From Chlorobaculum limnaeum (GTDB lineage: Bacteria; Bacteroidota; Chlorobiia; Chlorobiales; Chlorobiaceae): 64,000 nucleotides of DNA. Position 1 is the first letter of the stretch; each line of letters begins with the position of its first letter. The translations under genes were made by a program, and so were the position numbers. Of the stretch, positions 7,551-17,562 are shown in pieces. The notes beneath the pieces are model-generated. The model was not told the DNA's origin and ran no database searches. It worked only from the letters and a program-made list of their open reading frames with translations. The stretch lies in NCBI RefSeq assembly GCF_001747405.1, contig NZ_CP017305.1, positions 2,188,001-2,252,000 of the forward strand, written 5' to 3'.

Positions 7551-8568
7551 TTTTTTGTGCTTGCTGAATATATCCGTTGCGCGAGACCTCCCACGGCATC
7601 GCCTTCATGCTGTCGAGCGCCGCGGGCCGCGTGTCGAAATCGCCGGTGACGAGCCGGTAATAGCGTACACCGCCGGACTTTACCGGCCAGATCATAACCC
7701 TGCGTCCGCCCCCGGAAAGCCGCGCCATCTCCTGCCGGGCCACCTTTTTGGTACTGAAGGTCGCCACGATCACCGTGTATCGCCCTTTCTGAAGGATGAG
7801 CGAATCCGGCGATGACGATCCATTTTGCGAAGTTGCCGAAGCCGACGGCGCTTTTTCCGGCGCTACGGCAGTTACCGGCGATGGTGATTCAACGGACGCC
7901 GGAGCGCTCGTCCTCGCGACGTCACTGCCGGACGGCAGCTCGAATCCCGCTGACGCAAACTGCCGGTAGAGAAACCAGCCGCTTGCAAGTATCGAAACCA
8001 CAGCGACAAACAGCGCGACCTTTTTCAATCCTCCCGGCCTCTCCGGAACCGGCGACCTCTGCTTATCCGGCTGCTTTTCGGGAATGACGATCTCCTTCAA
8101 GTCGCCATAACCGATGTTGAGCAGCGCTTCGAGCGAGGCTTCGGGCTGGAAGCGCAACGCGCCGGAGACCAGCGTCAACGACCCGAAGCCGCGCAGCTCA
8201 AGCCTGCCCGGCCCCTTTTTCACCGCCTCGACCATCTCGCCGAGCGCTTTGGCGAATCGCCGCGCCTCGCTCGCCTCCATGCCGAGCCTGCCGGTCGCGA
8301 TGCGTTCGGCGTCGCCCGTCCGATCTTTCCGCGCCTCGAAGGCTACGCGGTTTCTCGGTGGCTGGTAGCGCGTGCCTGCGGAAGTCGCTTGCCTCGTCGC
8401 CTGCTCGTGCACCACGGAAAAAACGCCCAGCCCCCCGATGGCGAGACGCTTGCGGTCGAGCAGCTCCGCCGCCATGCCTCCGGCAAAGCGGTCGAGACGG
8501 CGCTGCGCCTCGTCGGGCGCGATGCCGAGAAGCCGGGCGAGAATATCGGATGCAGTATCAGCGGCCAT
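7519..8568 (-). CDS. HU-like/SPOR-domain membrane protein
   Basis: 349 residues from the ATG at 8568, which has GGGGGAA a few bases upstream. The N-terminal half has two HU-like (HU-CCDC81-type) repeats: one around 1-80 with RLAIGGLGVFSVVHE, and one around 80-165 with GRLELRGFGSLTLVSGALRFQPE. A transmembrane helix follows (LKKVALFVAVVSILASGWFLY), then a low-complexity serine/proline periplasmic linker. The C-terminal SPOR domain (YTVIVATFSTKKVARQEMARL ... YYRLVTGDF) should bind denuded septal peptidoglycan. Such fusions are characteristic of Bacteroidetes/Chlorobi and probably act at the division site. Its 3' end overlaps bchY, an unusual partner for a cell-envelope gene. Confidence 0.78.
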   Translation of the reverse strand: MAADTASDILARLLGIAPDEAQRRLDRFAGGMAAELLDRKRLAIGGLGVFSVVHEQATRQATSAGTRYQPPRNRVAFEARKDRTGDAERIATGRLGMEASEARRFAKALGEMVEAVKKGPGRLELRGFGSLTLVSGALRFQPEASLEALLNIGYGDLKEIVIPEKQPDKQRSPVPERPGGLKKVALFVAVVSILASGWFLYRQFASAGFELPSGSDVARTSAPASVESPSPVTAVAPEKAPSASATSQNGSSSPDSLILQKGRYTVIVATFSTKKVARQEMARLSGGGRRVMIWPVKSGGVRYYRLVTGDFDTRPAALDSMKAMPWEVSRNGYIQQAQKNVVLYGEQGL

Positions 8569-8706
8569 CGCGTTTCCCCCGAAATGCAGAGTTGACCAAG
8601 CTTGAACTTCACAGCTCGAATATAACATATCGGAATCAAAGGCGCTTGTTCACGCGGAAAGGGATTACGGGCGGAAAACCGTATTTTGCCGAAAAACCGT
8701 GACCCT

Positions 8707-9903
8707 ATGACCGAAACCGCACAAAGCGTTGGCGAGCTGACCCGCGCCATCAAGAACGAGCTGGAGAGCCTTTTTCCCTACGTGCGGGTGAAGGGCGAGC
8801 TATCGAACGTCAAGCTGCACAGCTCGGGCCACGTCTACCTGACGCTCAAGGACAGCGAGGCGCAGATTCCGGCGGTGATCTGGAAAAGCGTGCGCGCCCG
8901 CTCTCCGCTGGAGCTGCGCGACGGCCTCGAAGTGGTCGCCGAGGGGCGCCTGGAGGTCTATCCGCCCGCCGGGCGCTACCAGCTCATCTGCACGGCGCTC
9001 TTCGAGAGCGGCGAGGGCGAGCAGCGACTCGCACTCGAACGGCTCATCGCCAAACTCGCCAAGGCGGGGTGGTTTGACGCCGAGCGCAAAAAGCCGATCC
9101 CGCGCATTCCGCGACGCATCGGCATGATCACTTCGCCCACCGGCGCGGTGATCCGCGACATGAGCGACGTCTTCGCGCGGCGCTTTCCGGCGGCGGAGCT
9201 GCTGCTCTACCCGGTGCAGGTGCAGGGCGATCGGGCCGTCGAGTCGATCGTGCGCGCGCTCGACTACTTCAACGACCCCGCCAATCCGAAGCACAAGCCC
9301 GACGTGCTGATCGTGGCGCGAGGCGGCGGCTCGTCGGAAGACCTGCACGCCTTCAACACCGAAGCGGTGGCCGAAGCGATCTACCGCTCGAAAATCCCGG
9401 TCATCAGCGCCATCGGCCACGAAACCGACCTTTCGGTGGCCGACATGGTGGCCGACCTCCGCGCTGGAACGCCCTCCATCGCCGCCGAACGCGCCGCACC
9501 CGACCGCGAGGAGCTGCTGCGCCTGATCGACGGACTGAGGCAACGGCAATCGATCTTGATGGATGGAATGATTTCGGGAGCGCAACTCCAGGTGGACTCC
9601 ATCACCAGCAGCTACGCCTTCAACCGCCCGGTGCAGATGCTCGGCCAGTTCGAGGAGCGCCTGGCGCTGACGGAAAAAGAGCTGAAGCGAGCCATCGCCG
9701 ACAAACTCCGCGACCGCGAGCAGCAGCTCACCGCCGCCGCCGACCGCCTCGCGATGCTCGACACGCAGCGAGTGCTGAAACGCGGCTTCGCGCTGGTAAC
9801 GCAGGACAACCGCTACATCACCTCAGCCGCGACGCTTGAAGCGGGGGCGGAGATCGCGCTCACGTTCCATGACGGACGGCGCGAGGCGCGGGTTGGGGGG
9901 TAG
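8707..9903 (+). CDS. xseA: Exodeoxyribonuclease VII large subunit
   Basis: 398 residues from the ATG at 8707; an in-frame TTG seven codons upstream is less likely. The N-terminal OB-fold (SVGELTRAIKNELESLFPYVRVKGELSNVKLHSSGHVYLTLKD) binds single-stranded DNA. The central catalytic region includes RIGMITSPTGAVIRDM, DVLIVARGGGSSEDLHAFN and ISAIGHETDLSVADMVADLRAGTPSIAAE. A helical tail ends in KRGFALV. With XseB it degrades single-stranded DNA. No xseB is adjacent; the gene stands alone, divergent from the HU/SPOR gene across about 140 bp that must hold both promoters. Confidence 0.93.
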   Translation: MTETAQSVGELTRAIKNELESLFPYVRVKGELSNVKLHSSGHVYLTLKDSEAQIPAVIWKSVRARSPLELRDGLEVVAEGRLEVYPPAGRYQLICTALFESGEGEQRLALERLIAKLAKAGWFDAERKKPIPRIPRRIGMITSPTGAVIRDMSDVFARRFPAAELLLYPVQVQGDRAVESIVRALDYFNDPANPKHKPDVLIVARGGGSSEDLHAFNTEAVAEAIYRSKIPVISAIGHETDLSVADMVADLRAGTPSIAAERAAPDREELLRLIDGLRQRQSILMDGMISGAQLQVDSITSSYAFNRPVQMLGQFEERLALTEKELKRAIADKLRDREQQLTAAADRLAMLDTQRVLKRGFALVTQDNRYITSAATLEAGAEIALTFHDGRREARVGG

Positions 9904-9975
9904 AGTGGGACGTGAGGATCGATGGTAAACCGTTTGGCGGGCTTCCAGAAGATGAGCTTTACTGCGACAGAGGGT

Positions 9976-10761
9976 TCAGTTAAGCCGGGCTTTTTTCTCC
10001 AGTTTTCGGCGGAAGTCGGATTCAGCGTCGAGCGATGAGATCATGTCATTGCCCACATTGGATAAACGAGCCAAATCGGTTCGAGGCAAGGACTTCTGAT
10101 CGGAAAAAACCAGAATGCTATCGAACTTTGCCTGCGCTCTTAGCAGATGTTCGAGGATGATGGTGACCGTTTTGGCTTTGTCGGGATTGGGGATACCAAA
10201 AAGAAAAATCTGCTCGTCCTTCCCGTCGATTTTGTAGTCGATCGGATAGTCCGATGCATTTTCCATCCCTTCGTACAGATAATCCCTGCTCACTTTTTCC
10301 GATGGAACAATCCTGTAAATCGATTCCCTGAGGTCTTCGTAAAACGTTGAATCAACCCGATTCCTTTTCAGAAAGGTCAGATCGAAGATTTCGGTAATGG
10401 CTTGGCCAACATGAAAAATGTCGGCAGCAAGCCGTTCCGGAGTGGTGTCGATGAACAGTACGCCTTCCCGTTCGTCCACTGAGGTATGCGCCTTGATCTT
10501 TTCAAACAGCTCGCCTCTGGTTCCATCCCTGAACTTGTCGATATCGTGCTCATAACTGAGATGCATCAGTGTGTGGCCCATATCGGTAAGCCTGAGGAGG
10601 CCGCCGGGCAGGATTTGAATGTACAGTTGATACTGATCCCCATCCGGAAAAAGAAAGGGCGTATGAACGGCAAGCAGCTCCGGCGATTTTTCCCGAATCC
10701 GAACCTCGGCGCACATTGCCCGGCATAGCGTATCCTGCAGTATGTTGATATCTATCGTCAT
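9976..10761 (-). CDS. DUF1828/DUF1829 protein
   Basis: About 261 residues; the ATG at 10761 or an immediately preceding GTG is the start. The N-terminal part (CAEVRIREKSPELLAVHTPFLFPDGDQYQLYI, GGLLRLTDMGHTL) fits DUF1828, and the C-terminal part (YPIDYKIDGKDEQIFLFGIPN ... ILVFSDQKSLPRTDLARLSNVGNDMIS) fits DUF1829. Such proteins turn up in phages, plasmids and genomic islands, without known biochemistry. The start overlaps the stop of the gene upstream, so the two form a coupled pair. The GC content is moderately lower than in xseA and kdsB on either side, consistent with an accessory insertion. Confidence 0.72.
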   Translation of the reverse strand: MTIDINILQDTLCRAMCAEVRIREKSPELLAVHTPFLFPDGDQYQLYIQILPGGLLRLTDMGHTLMHLSYEHDIDKFRDGTRGELFEKIKAHTSVDEREGVLFIDTTPERLAADIFHVGQAITEIFDLTFLKRNRVDSTFYEDLRESIYRIVPSEKVSRDYLYEGMENASDYPIDYKIDGKDEQIFLFGIPNPDKAKTVTIILEHLLRAQAKFDSILVFSDQKSLPRTDLARLSNVGNDMISSLDAESDFRRKLEKKARLN

Positions 10762-11255
10762 CACTTGAAAAGATCAAGCTGGTTTTTTCTTGAATTTGAC
10801 CCTAATCCATCGATATTACAATCACTTATGAGACATATCAGTGCTTTGTCGAGGGTCTGGTAACGGTCGGTTTCGTACGCGAAGCCATCCGGATTCTGGT
10901 TAGCTGCAATGTATTTTTTCGTGGCTCTGTGTATATGGAAAACAAGATTAAGGGTTTTGTCTTCGATTTTGTTCCTGTGTATGTGTGACGCGCCATTGTA
11001 CCGGCAAAGAATCAGTGTTTCGCCATTCGGAGCATCCCAAAGAAGTCCGCAACTGAAATCATCTTCCATTCCGGCGGCCAGATTCTGCCGGACAAACAAC
11101 TGGAACTCATGCCCGGATTCATCGAGAGCATGAGCAATGTAATTGATCTGTTTATGACCCGGTTTCAGCACCTCCCTCGCTTTGGGATTGATAACTCTTT
11201 TCGGGCAACTGATCAATGCTTCGATGAACTCATCGGTGAGACTTTCAAACGCCAT
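10761..11255 (-). CDS. Hypothetical partner of the DUF1828 protein
   Basis: 164 residues, starting MAFESLTDEFIEALISCPKRV. A conserved-looking core covers FQLFVRQNLAAGMEDDFSCGLLWD, ILCRYNGASHIHRNKIED, then a histidine-containing strand LNLVFHIHRATKKYI. No transmembrane segment or signal peptide. I do not recognise a characterised family. Its stop overlaps the start of the DUF1828 gene (GTGATG junction), the arrangement typical of two-gene toxin-antitoxin or immunity modules, but neither role is shown. Confidence 0.6.
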   Translation of the reverse strand: MAFESLTDEFIEALISCPKRVINPKAREVLKPGHKQINYIAHALDESGHEFQLFVRQNLAAGMEDDFSCGLLWDAPNGETLILCRYNGASHIHRNKIEDKTLNLVFHIHRATKKYIAANQNPDGFAYETDRYQTLDKALICLISDCNIDGLGSNSRKNQLDLFK

Positions 11256-11379
11256 AATTGCAAGGGGTTGGAGGCTTTGAACAGTATCGTGAGGCCTACA
11301 GCGTCAGGCTATCTTATGTGGATAAAATACGCCTTTTGTTGAATATGTCTGAGAGCAGATACGCTTCGGCTGTAATTAT

Positions 11380-12126
11380 TCACCCCCCATACCGCGCCCT
11401 GAACAGCCTCCGCACCTCTTCCAGCTCCTCCTCGGTGTTCACCCCTGGCGTGTCCGTCGTCGTTTCGATACAGCGGATGCGGTAGCCGTTTTCGAGGAGG
11501 CGGAGTTGTTCGAGGGATTCGGTGCGTTCGAGCATCGAGGGGGGAAGCGCGACGAACGCTTTGAGCACGTCGGCGCGGAAGGCGTAGAGGCCGATGTGGC
11601 GGTAGTATTTCGTTTCCGGCACGGTTTCGCGGCGGTAGGGAATCGGGCAGCGCGAGAAGTAGAGCGCGTGGCCGCGAGTGTCGAGCACCGCCTTGACGAC
11701 GTGCGGGTCGTCGATGATGTGCCTTTCCTCCGGTTTCAGCGGAAAGACGAGCGTGGTGCAGTCGGGCGGCGGGCCATCCTCAAAAAATGGCGCAATGGCA
11801 AGGTCGATGGTCGCCGGGTCGATCAGCGGTTCGTCGCCCTGGAGGTTGACGAACACGTCACCGCCCACCTGCTCCGCCGCCTCGGCAATGCGGTCAGTGC
11901 CGCAGGTCAGATCGGGCGAGGTCATCACCACCTCCGCGCCGACCTCGCGAAGCACCGCGAAGATGCGCTCGCTGTCGGTCGCCACCACCACGCGGCTCGC
12001 AAGGCGCGATTTCGTCGCCTGCTGCCAGGTGCGCACGATGAGCGGCTCGCCTTCGAGGTCGGCGAGCATCTTCTCTTTCAGGCGGCTGGAGCTGAGACGG
12101 GCGGGAATGACGATGACGGCGTTCAT
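11380..12126 (-). CDS. kdsB: 3-deoxy-manno-octulosonate cytidylyltransferase (CMP-Kdo synthetase)
   Basis: 248 residues, full length. It activates Kdo with CTP to CMP-Kdo for lipopolysaccharide inner core synthesis in the cytoplasm. Motifs: the nucleotide-binding [24 protein letters not shown] region at the N-terminus, [52 protein letters not shown], and [19 protein letters not shown]. It lies in a minus-strand row with dtd, the DUF167 gene and gatC, separated from dtd by about 210 bases of hairpin repeats. Confidence 0.95.
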   Translation of the reverse strand: MNAVIVIPARLSSSRLKEKMLADLEGEPLIVRTWQQATKSRLASRVVVATDSERIFAVLREVGAEVVMTSPDLTCGTDRIAEAAEQVGGDVFVNLQGDEPLIDPATIDLAIAPFFEDGPPPDCTTLVFPLKPEERHIIDDPHVVKAVLDTRGHALYFSRCPIPYRRETVPETKYYRHIGLYAFRADVLKAFVALPPSMLERTESLEQLRLLENGYRIRCIETTTDTPGVNTEEELEEVRRLFRARYGG

Positions 12127-12166
12127 GTGTGGTGTATCAGGATCGATTATCGATGCTTCCGAAAAT

Positions 12167-12249
12167 GGGCAACCGCAAGGGATTGCCCCTACAGGTCGGG
12201 ATTAAGAGGTTTGTCAAAGATTGTGTAGGGGCGGGTTTTACGCCCGCCC
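12167..12249. repeat. Pair of hairpins of the GGGGCGGAC-type repeat family
   Basis: Two stems stand between kdsB and dtd: GGGCAA...TTGCCCCTAC at 12167-12191 and GTAGGGGCGGG TTTTACG CCCGCCC at 12224-12249. They face each other as an inverted pair around about 35 nt. Related single hairpins occur at 31349-31375, 32495-32517, 44433-44455 and 63467-63492. Confidence 0.6.
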
Positions 12250-12335
12250 ATATCCGAAACATCCACGATGGTTTGTGCGGAGGTCGATACCGACCTCGAT
12301 CCCGGTTTCAACGCAGAACGCATTCGCAACTACCC

Positions 12336-12785
12336 CTACTTTTTCGGTGATTCGAGAATGATGGTGACCGGGCCGTCGTTGATGAGCGAGACCTGCATAT
12401 CAGCGCCGAAAACGCCGGTCTCGACCGGGCGACCGGCCTCGTGGCGGATCAATTCGACGAAGCGGTCGAACAGCGCTTTGGCGATCTCCGGCGGCGCGGA
12501 TTCGGAAAAGCCGGGGCGGTTGCCACGGCTGGCGTCGGCGTAGAGCGTGAATTGTGAGACGACAAGCAGTTCGCCGCCACTATCCCTGAGCGAGCGGTTC
12601 ATCTTCCCCTCCTCGTCCTCGAAGATGCGCAGATTTGGAATCTTGCGACTCATCCAGGCGAAATCGTCCGGTGTGTCGTCACGCGAGATTCCGGCCAGCA
12701 CGAGCAGCCCCGCGCCGATGGCGCTGTGCACGGCAGCGCCGATGGTGACGCTCGCCTCGCGCACCCGCTGCACCACCGTTCTCAT
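12336..12785 (-). CDS. dtd: D-aminoacyl-tRNA deacylase
   Basis: 149 residues, the usual length. It hydrolyses D-amino acids (and glycine mischarged on tRNA-Ala) from tRNA as translational quality control. The N-terminus [15 protein letters not shown], the SQFTLYAD motif (SxQ catalytic region) and the [18 protein letters not shown] motif (here [18 protein letters not shown]) are clear. The start overlaps the stop of the DUF167 gene by 4 nt. Confidence 0.95.
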   Translation of the reverse strand: MRTVVQRVREASVTIGAAVHSAIGAGLLVLAGISRDDTPDDFAWMSRKIPNLRIFEDEEGKMNRSLRDSGGELLVVSQFTLYADASRGNRPGFSESAPPEIAKALFDRFVELIRHEAGRPVETGVFGADMQVSLINDGPVTIILESPKK

Positions 12786-13099
12786 GCGCCAGCCTCCGCT
12801 TCATCGCCAAGCACGGAAGAGAGAGCTTCGCGGACGGCGGACGGCGTGAGGCCCTCGGCCTTCAGCACCTTGCTGCGGGAGCTTGCGCCGTTCATCACCG
12901 ACACGCTGGAGCGCGGTACGCCGAGCGCCTTGGCGAGCAGTTCGCAGCACTCCTTGTTGGCCGCGTTATCGACCGGTGCGGATTTGAGGCAGATTTTGAT
13001 CTGCTCGCCATGCATGCCCGCAACCCCGCTTTTCGACGAGCGGGGCTGCACGCGCACAGCGAGGCAGACGGCGTCGCCCTTCTGGCTGATTGGCGACAT
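12782..13099 (-). CDS. DUF167 (YggU-type) protein
   Basis: 105 residues. The family core is visible: [47 protein letters not shown], then [20 protein letters not shown]. Members are small, conserved, uncharacterised cytosolic proteins. The reading frame overlaps dtd downstream by 4 nt and follows gatC by 7 nt, so it is part of a gatC-DUF167-dtd operon. Confidence 0.85.
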   Translation of the reverse strand: MSPISQKGDAVCLAVRVQPRSSKSGVAGMHGEQIKICLKSAPVDNAANKECCELLAKALGVPRSSVSVMNGASSRSKVLKAEGLTPSAVREALSSVLGDEAEAGA

Positions 13100-13106
13100 G
13101 GCGGGT

Positions 13107-13394
13107 TCAGCCGATAACCTTTGGCACCTTGAAGAAGCGATCCTGCTTGTCGGGCGCGTTTCTCAGCGCCTCCTCGTTCGAAAGCGGCGTGTGCTCGACA
13201 TCCTCCCTGAGGACGTTGATCTGGTCATGAATGGTGCTCAGTGGCGCAACACCCTCGGTATCGACCTCGTTAAGCTTCTCGATGTAGTGCAGAATCATGT
13301 TCAGCTCGCTGGTCATCTTCTCCTGCTCGGCGTCGGTGAACTTCAGGCGGGCGAGTTCGGCGATGTAAGCGACGTTTTCTTTCGTGACGGACAT
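13107..13394 (-). CDS. gatC: Asp-tRNA(Asn)/Glu-tRNA(Gln) amidotransferase subunit C
   Basis: 95 residues, standard GatC length. It stabilises the GatA-GatB complex that amidates misacylated Glu-tRNA(Gln) or Asp-tRNA(Asn). The typical beginning ([19 protein letters not shown]), the middle ([22 protein letters not shown]) and the end ([16 protein letters not shown]) are all present. gatA and gatB are not adjacent. It heads the small operon with the DUF167 gene and dtd. Confidence 0.95.
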   Translation of the reverse strand: MSVTKENVAYIAELARLKFTDAEQEKMTSELNMILHYIEKLNEVDTEGVAPLSTIHDQINVLREDVEHTPLSNEEALRNAPDKQDRFFKVPKVIG

Positions 13395-13445
13395 ATCGTA
13401 AATCCAATAAATTAAACTGAATACTTTTTTCTGTAATGGCCCGGC

Positions 13446-14789
<1,344 letters not shown>

Positions 14790-15006
14790 GAGCTTGTGGC
14801 ATTTTGCGTTTACAGAAAATATACGCCGCAGGAAGCGGAGGTTACCGTCACTACGGCTGTAAATTTAAAAAACTCCCGGCATTATCCGTATTCCCGGCGC
14901 TCGGTTCTTCCCTTCTGCCGCAAACCGACGGCGATTGATGGCGAAAATGAAAATTTTGTTTGGAAACAATGATCCTGTTTTCTACATTTGTCCACCCATC
15001 AGGAAC

Positions 15007-15081
15007 GGAGCTGTAGCTCAGTCTGGTTAGAGCGCCTGCCTGTCACGTAGGAGGTCGCGGGTTCGAGCCCCGTCAGCTCCG
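15007..15081 (+). tRNA. tRNA-Asp (anticodon GTC)
   Basis: A full cloverleaf can be drawn. The acceptor stem is GGAGCTG with CAGCTCC plus discriminator G, and the D-stem is GCTC/GAGC. The anticodon stem CCTGC/GTAGG encloses loop CTGTCAC with anticodon GTC at 15042-15044. The T-arm has TTCGAGC. The terminal CCA is not encoded. The surrounding 14790-15153 gap holds nothing else except the terminator that follows. Confidence 0.96.
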
Positions 15082-15096
15082 CACCGTTTCCCCCCG

Positions 15097-15127
15097 AAAA
15101 GCCTCTGGAAAACCAGAGGCTTTTTTT
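15097..15127 (+). terminator. Intrinsic terminator after tRNA-Asp
   Basis: AAAAGCCTCTGG, loop AAAA, then CCAGAGGCTTTTTTT: an 8-bp GC-rich stem extended by A/T pairs and ended by a 7-T run. The A-run on the left lets it serve the minus-strand HMA gene too. Confidence 0.88.
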
Positions 15128-15153
15128 ATTTCAGAATTTACGACACTCGCCCT

Positions 15154-15360
15154 TCAGGCAGTCACTCTGAATCCCTGCCCCTCGATCACCTTCTTTATCG
15201 AATCGAGATCGGCCTTCGACTCGTCGTATTCGACCATAACCACGCCGGTCTGGTGGGAGGCGCTGGCTTTTTCCACCCCCTCCATCTCTTCGAGCGCTTC
15301 ACTGACCAGCATTTCGCAGCCGGAACAGCGCATTCCGCTGACATGTATTTCCGTTTTCAT
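15154..15360 (-). CDS. Heavy-metal-associated (HMA) domain protein, CopZ-like
   Basis: 68 residues, a single ferredoxin-like HMA domain. The metal-binding GMRCSGC motif (MxCxxC) is at residues 9-15, followed by the LVSEALEEMEGVEKASASHQTGVVMVEYDESKADLDSIKKVIEGQGF fold pattern. It probably carries copper(I) or a similar ion in the cytoplasm. No P-type ATPase gene is near, so the partner is unknown. It is divergent from the TPR lipoprotein gene, with a 160-bp shared promoter region. Confidence 0.85.
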   Translation of the reverse strand: MKTEIHVSGMRCSGCEMLVSEALEEMEGVEKASASHQTGVVMVEYDESKADLDSIKKVIEGQGFRVTA

Positions 15361-15527
15361 GACTCTGTTGTTTATTGTTGAATTGAAGCATCAGGCGCTT
15401 TCAGAAAAGTGTGTAAAAAATCGGCCCCCGCCAACATCGCGTTTCGACCTGAGCAGAGTGCCAAACGAAAACAGCAAGGGAATGCGGGGGTTAGCAGAAA
15501 AATAAACCAGTCGCTATATTGAAGCTT

Positions 15528-16142
15528 ATGATACGAAACCCGAAACCATACCGCAACGTCGTGGCCCTCTTCCGCCCGTTCCTCATTCTGCTTTGCCTTG
15601 CCGGTCTTTCGGCCTGCCAGAACAAGGAGGCCCGCATCAATGAGTTGCAGCAGGAGGTATGGAAAAACCCGGAAAATGCGAGAGGCTATCTGAATCTCGG
15701 CAAGGAGTACGCCCGCCAGCAGCGTTACGACGACGCCATCCAGGCATACCGTCGTGCTATTGGCCTCGAACCCGGTCTCGACGAGGCCTATTCGGCGCTT
15801 GGCGCGGCCTGGTTCGACAAAAAGGATTTCAATGCGGCGCTGCCATGGATGCAGAAACGGGTCGAAATCGCGCCGGATGACTCGCTCCGCCAGTTCGACC
15901 TCGGCAACGTCTATTTCCAGCTCCACCGCTACAACGATGCGATAGCCTCGTACCAGAAAGCGATCGACAACAGCTACTCCTTCCAGGAGGCGTACTACTC
16001 GATGGCGGTCTGCTACATCAAGCTTGGAAAAATCGAAGAAGCCCGTAAAATCCATAAATGGCTTCAGTCTAAAAACAATTATCTTGCCGCCTCCCTTGAA
16101 CGGCACCTGCAGAACGATGTGCCTGAAAAGGCTGGAAAATGA
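15528..16142 (+). CDS. TPR-repeat lipoprotein
   Basis: 204 residues from the ATG at 15528. The N-terminal signal (FLILLCLAGLSAC) ends in a lipobox, with Cys near residue 30 followed by Gln, predicting a lipidated exported protein. At least four tetratricopeptide repeats follow: RGYLNLGKEYARQQRYDDAI, EAYSALGAAWFDKKDFNAAL, LRQFDLGNVYFQLHRYNDAI and EAYYSMAVCYIKLGKIEEAR. It would act as a protein-protein interaction scaffold at the periplasmic side. It ends 13 nt before menF, so it may share that transcript, with no evident functional link. Confidence 0.8.
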   Translation: MIRNPKPYRNVVALFRPFLILLCLAGLSACQNKEARINELQQEVWKNPENARGYLNLGKEYARQQRYDDAIQAYRRAIGLEPGLDEAYSALGAAWFDKKDFNAALPWMQKRVEIAPDDSLRQFDLGNVYFQLHRYNDAIASYQKAIDNSYSFQEAYYSMAVCYIKLGKIEEARKIHKWLQSKNNYLAASLERHLQNDVPEKAGK

Positions 16143-16155
16143 ACTATGTAATCCC

Positions 16156-17562
16156 ATGCCGGCGGACGACAGTATCCTTATGATGCAAAAGGCGCTTCAA
16201 CTCCTCGAAGAATCGGTGAAAGCCGCGATACGGCACAAAGACGGGCCATCCGCCAGGAGCGGGCAGCCTGTGCTGGAGCGCTTCTCGGCGCCGCTCGGCG
16301 AGGTTGACGCCACGCGGTGGCTGTCGGCGCAGAGCCTTTTCCCGAAGCTCTTCTGGATGAACCGCGAAAAGAGCGAGTGGATTGCCGGCATCGGCGAGTC
16401 GGATCGCATCGAGATTTCCGAAACCGGCCCCAACGACCGCAGCTTCCTTGTGCTCGACGAGGCCATGCAGCGGAAGAATCCGCAAGCGAGGTACATCGGC
16501 GGCTTCTGCTTCAACAATCTCCAGAAACAGAACAGACTCTGGAGCGCGTTCAGCCCCGGGCTGTTCATCCTGCCACTCGTCAGCGTGGAGTACCGCGATG
16601 GCCAGGCCTCGATCTCCTGCTCGCTGTGGCTGAAGCCCGGCGACGACCGGCAAAAGGCGCTCGAACAGCTCTTGCTGACCCTCTCGGAGCTCTCTGCCGG
16701 TGACACGCCGGAGGCGGCCCCGATACCGGAGATGACGCGGGTCGATTACTGCCCCGACAAGGCGCAATGGATCGAGAACTGCGAGACCATCCTGAGAAAT
16801 TTCGACGAAGGCAAGCTCGACAAGGTGATTCTCGCCCGCCAGACCGAGCTCTCCTTCGCGGGCAAGGTTCCGGCCATCCGCTTCCTGCTCGACTATCCCT
16901 TTCCCGAGAACACCGCATACCGTTTCTACTTCGAGCCGGTCGAGGGGCACGCCTTCGTCAGCTTCACGCCTGAACGCCTCTACCGCCGCGACGGCGACAT
17001 GCTCGAAACCGAAGCGCTCGCTGGCACCGTCACCAAGGAGGCGCTCAAGGCGGACGACATCGCCGCTTCCGAGCTGCTGCTCAACTCCGAAAAGGACATA
17101 CGGGAGCACCGCTTCGTCAAGGATACGATCTATCAGGAGTTGCAGCCGGTGTGCAGCCACATTGACATGCAGGAGGAGGTCGGCGTGCTCCAGCTCAACC
17201 GCCTCGCCCATCTCCTGGCCAGATGCAAGGCCAGACTTCTTCCGGAGTTCAGCAACGACAGCACCGTGCTGCGCCAGCTCCATCCGACCCCGGCGGTCGG
17301 CGGCGTGCCGAGGGAGAAGGCGATGTCGCTGATCCTGTCGATCGAGCCGTTCTGCCGTGGCTGGTACGCCGCGCCGGTGGGCTGGCTCAGCCACGACGCC
17401 GCGGAGTTCGCCGTCGGCATCCGCTCGGCGCTCGTTAATGACGACAAGGTCTATCTCTATTCCGGCGCAGGGCTGGTTCGGGGATCGAATCCGGAGTCGG
17501 AGTGGGAGGAGGTCGATCAGAAAATCGGGGACATTCTGGCCATAACGCAGCAGACCTCATGA
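16156..17562 (+). CDS. menF: Isochorismate synthase (menaquinone type)
   Basis: About 468 residues from the ATG of [13 protein letters not shown]; a start 24 nt further is possible. It converts chorismate to isochorismate, the entry into menaquinone synthesis. The C-terminal chorismate-binding domain is conserved: [35 protein letters not shown] (with the catalytic glutamate region), [25 protein letters not shown] and the [37 protein letters not shown] end. The stop overlaps the menD start by 4 nt, which supports the menaquinone role over salicylate or siderophore enzymes. Confidence 0.92.
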   Translation: MPADDSILMMQKALQLLEESVKAAIRHKDGPSARSGQPVLERFSAPLGEVDATRWLSAQSLFPKLFWMNREKSEWIAGIGESDRIEISETGPNDRSFLVLDEAMQRKNPQARYIGGFCFNNLQKQNRLWSAFSPGLFILPLVSVEYRDGQASISCSLWLKPGDDRQKALEQLLLTLSELSAGDTPEAAPIPEMTRVDYCPDKAQWIENCETILRNFDEGKLDKVILARQTELSFAGKVPAIRFLLDYPFPENTAYRFYFEPVEGHAFVSFTPERLYRRDGDMLETEALAGTVTKEALKADDIAASELLLNSEKDIREHRFVKDTIYQELQPVCSHIDMQEEVGVLQLNRLAHLLARCKARLLPEFSNDSTVLRQLHPTPAVGGVPREKAMSLILSIEPFCRGWYAAPVGWLSHDAAEFAVGIRSALVNDDKVYLYSGAGLVRGSNPESEWEEVDQKIGDILAITQQTS

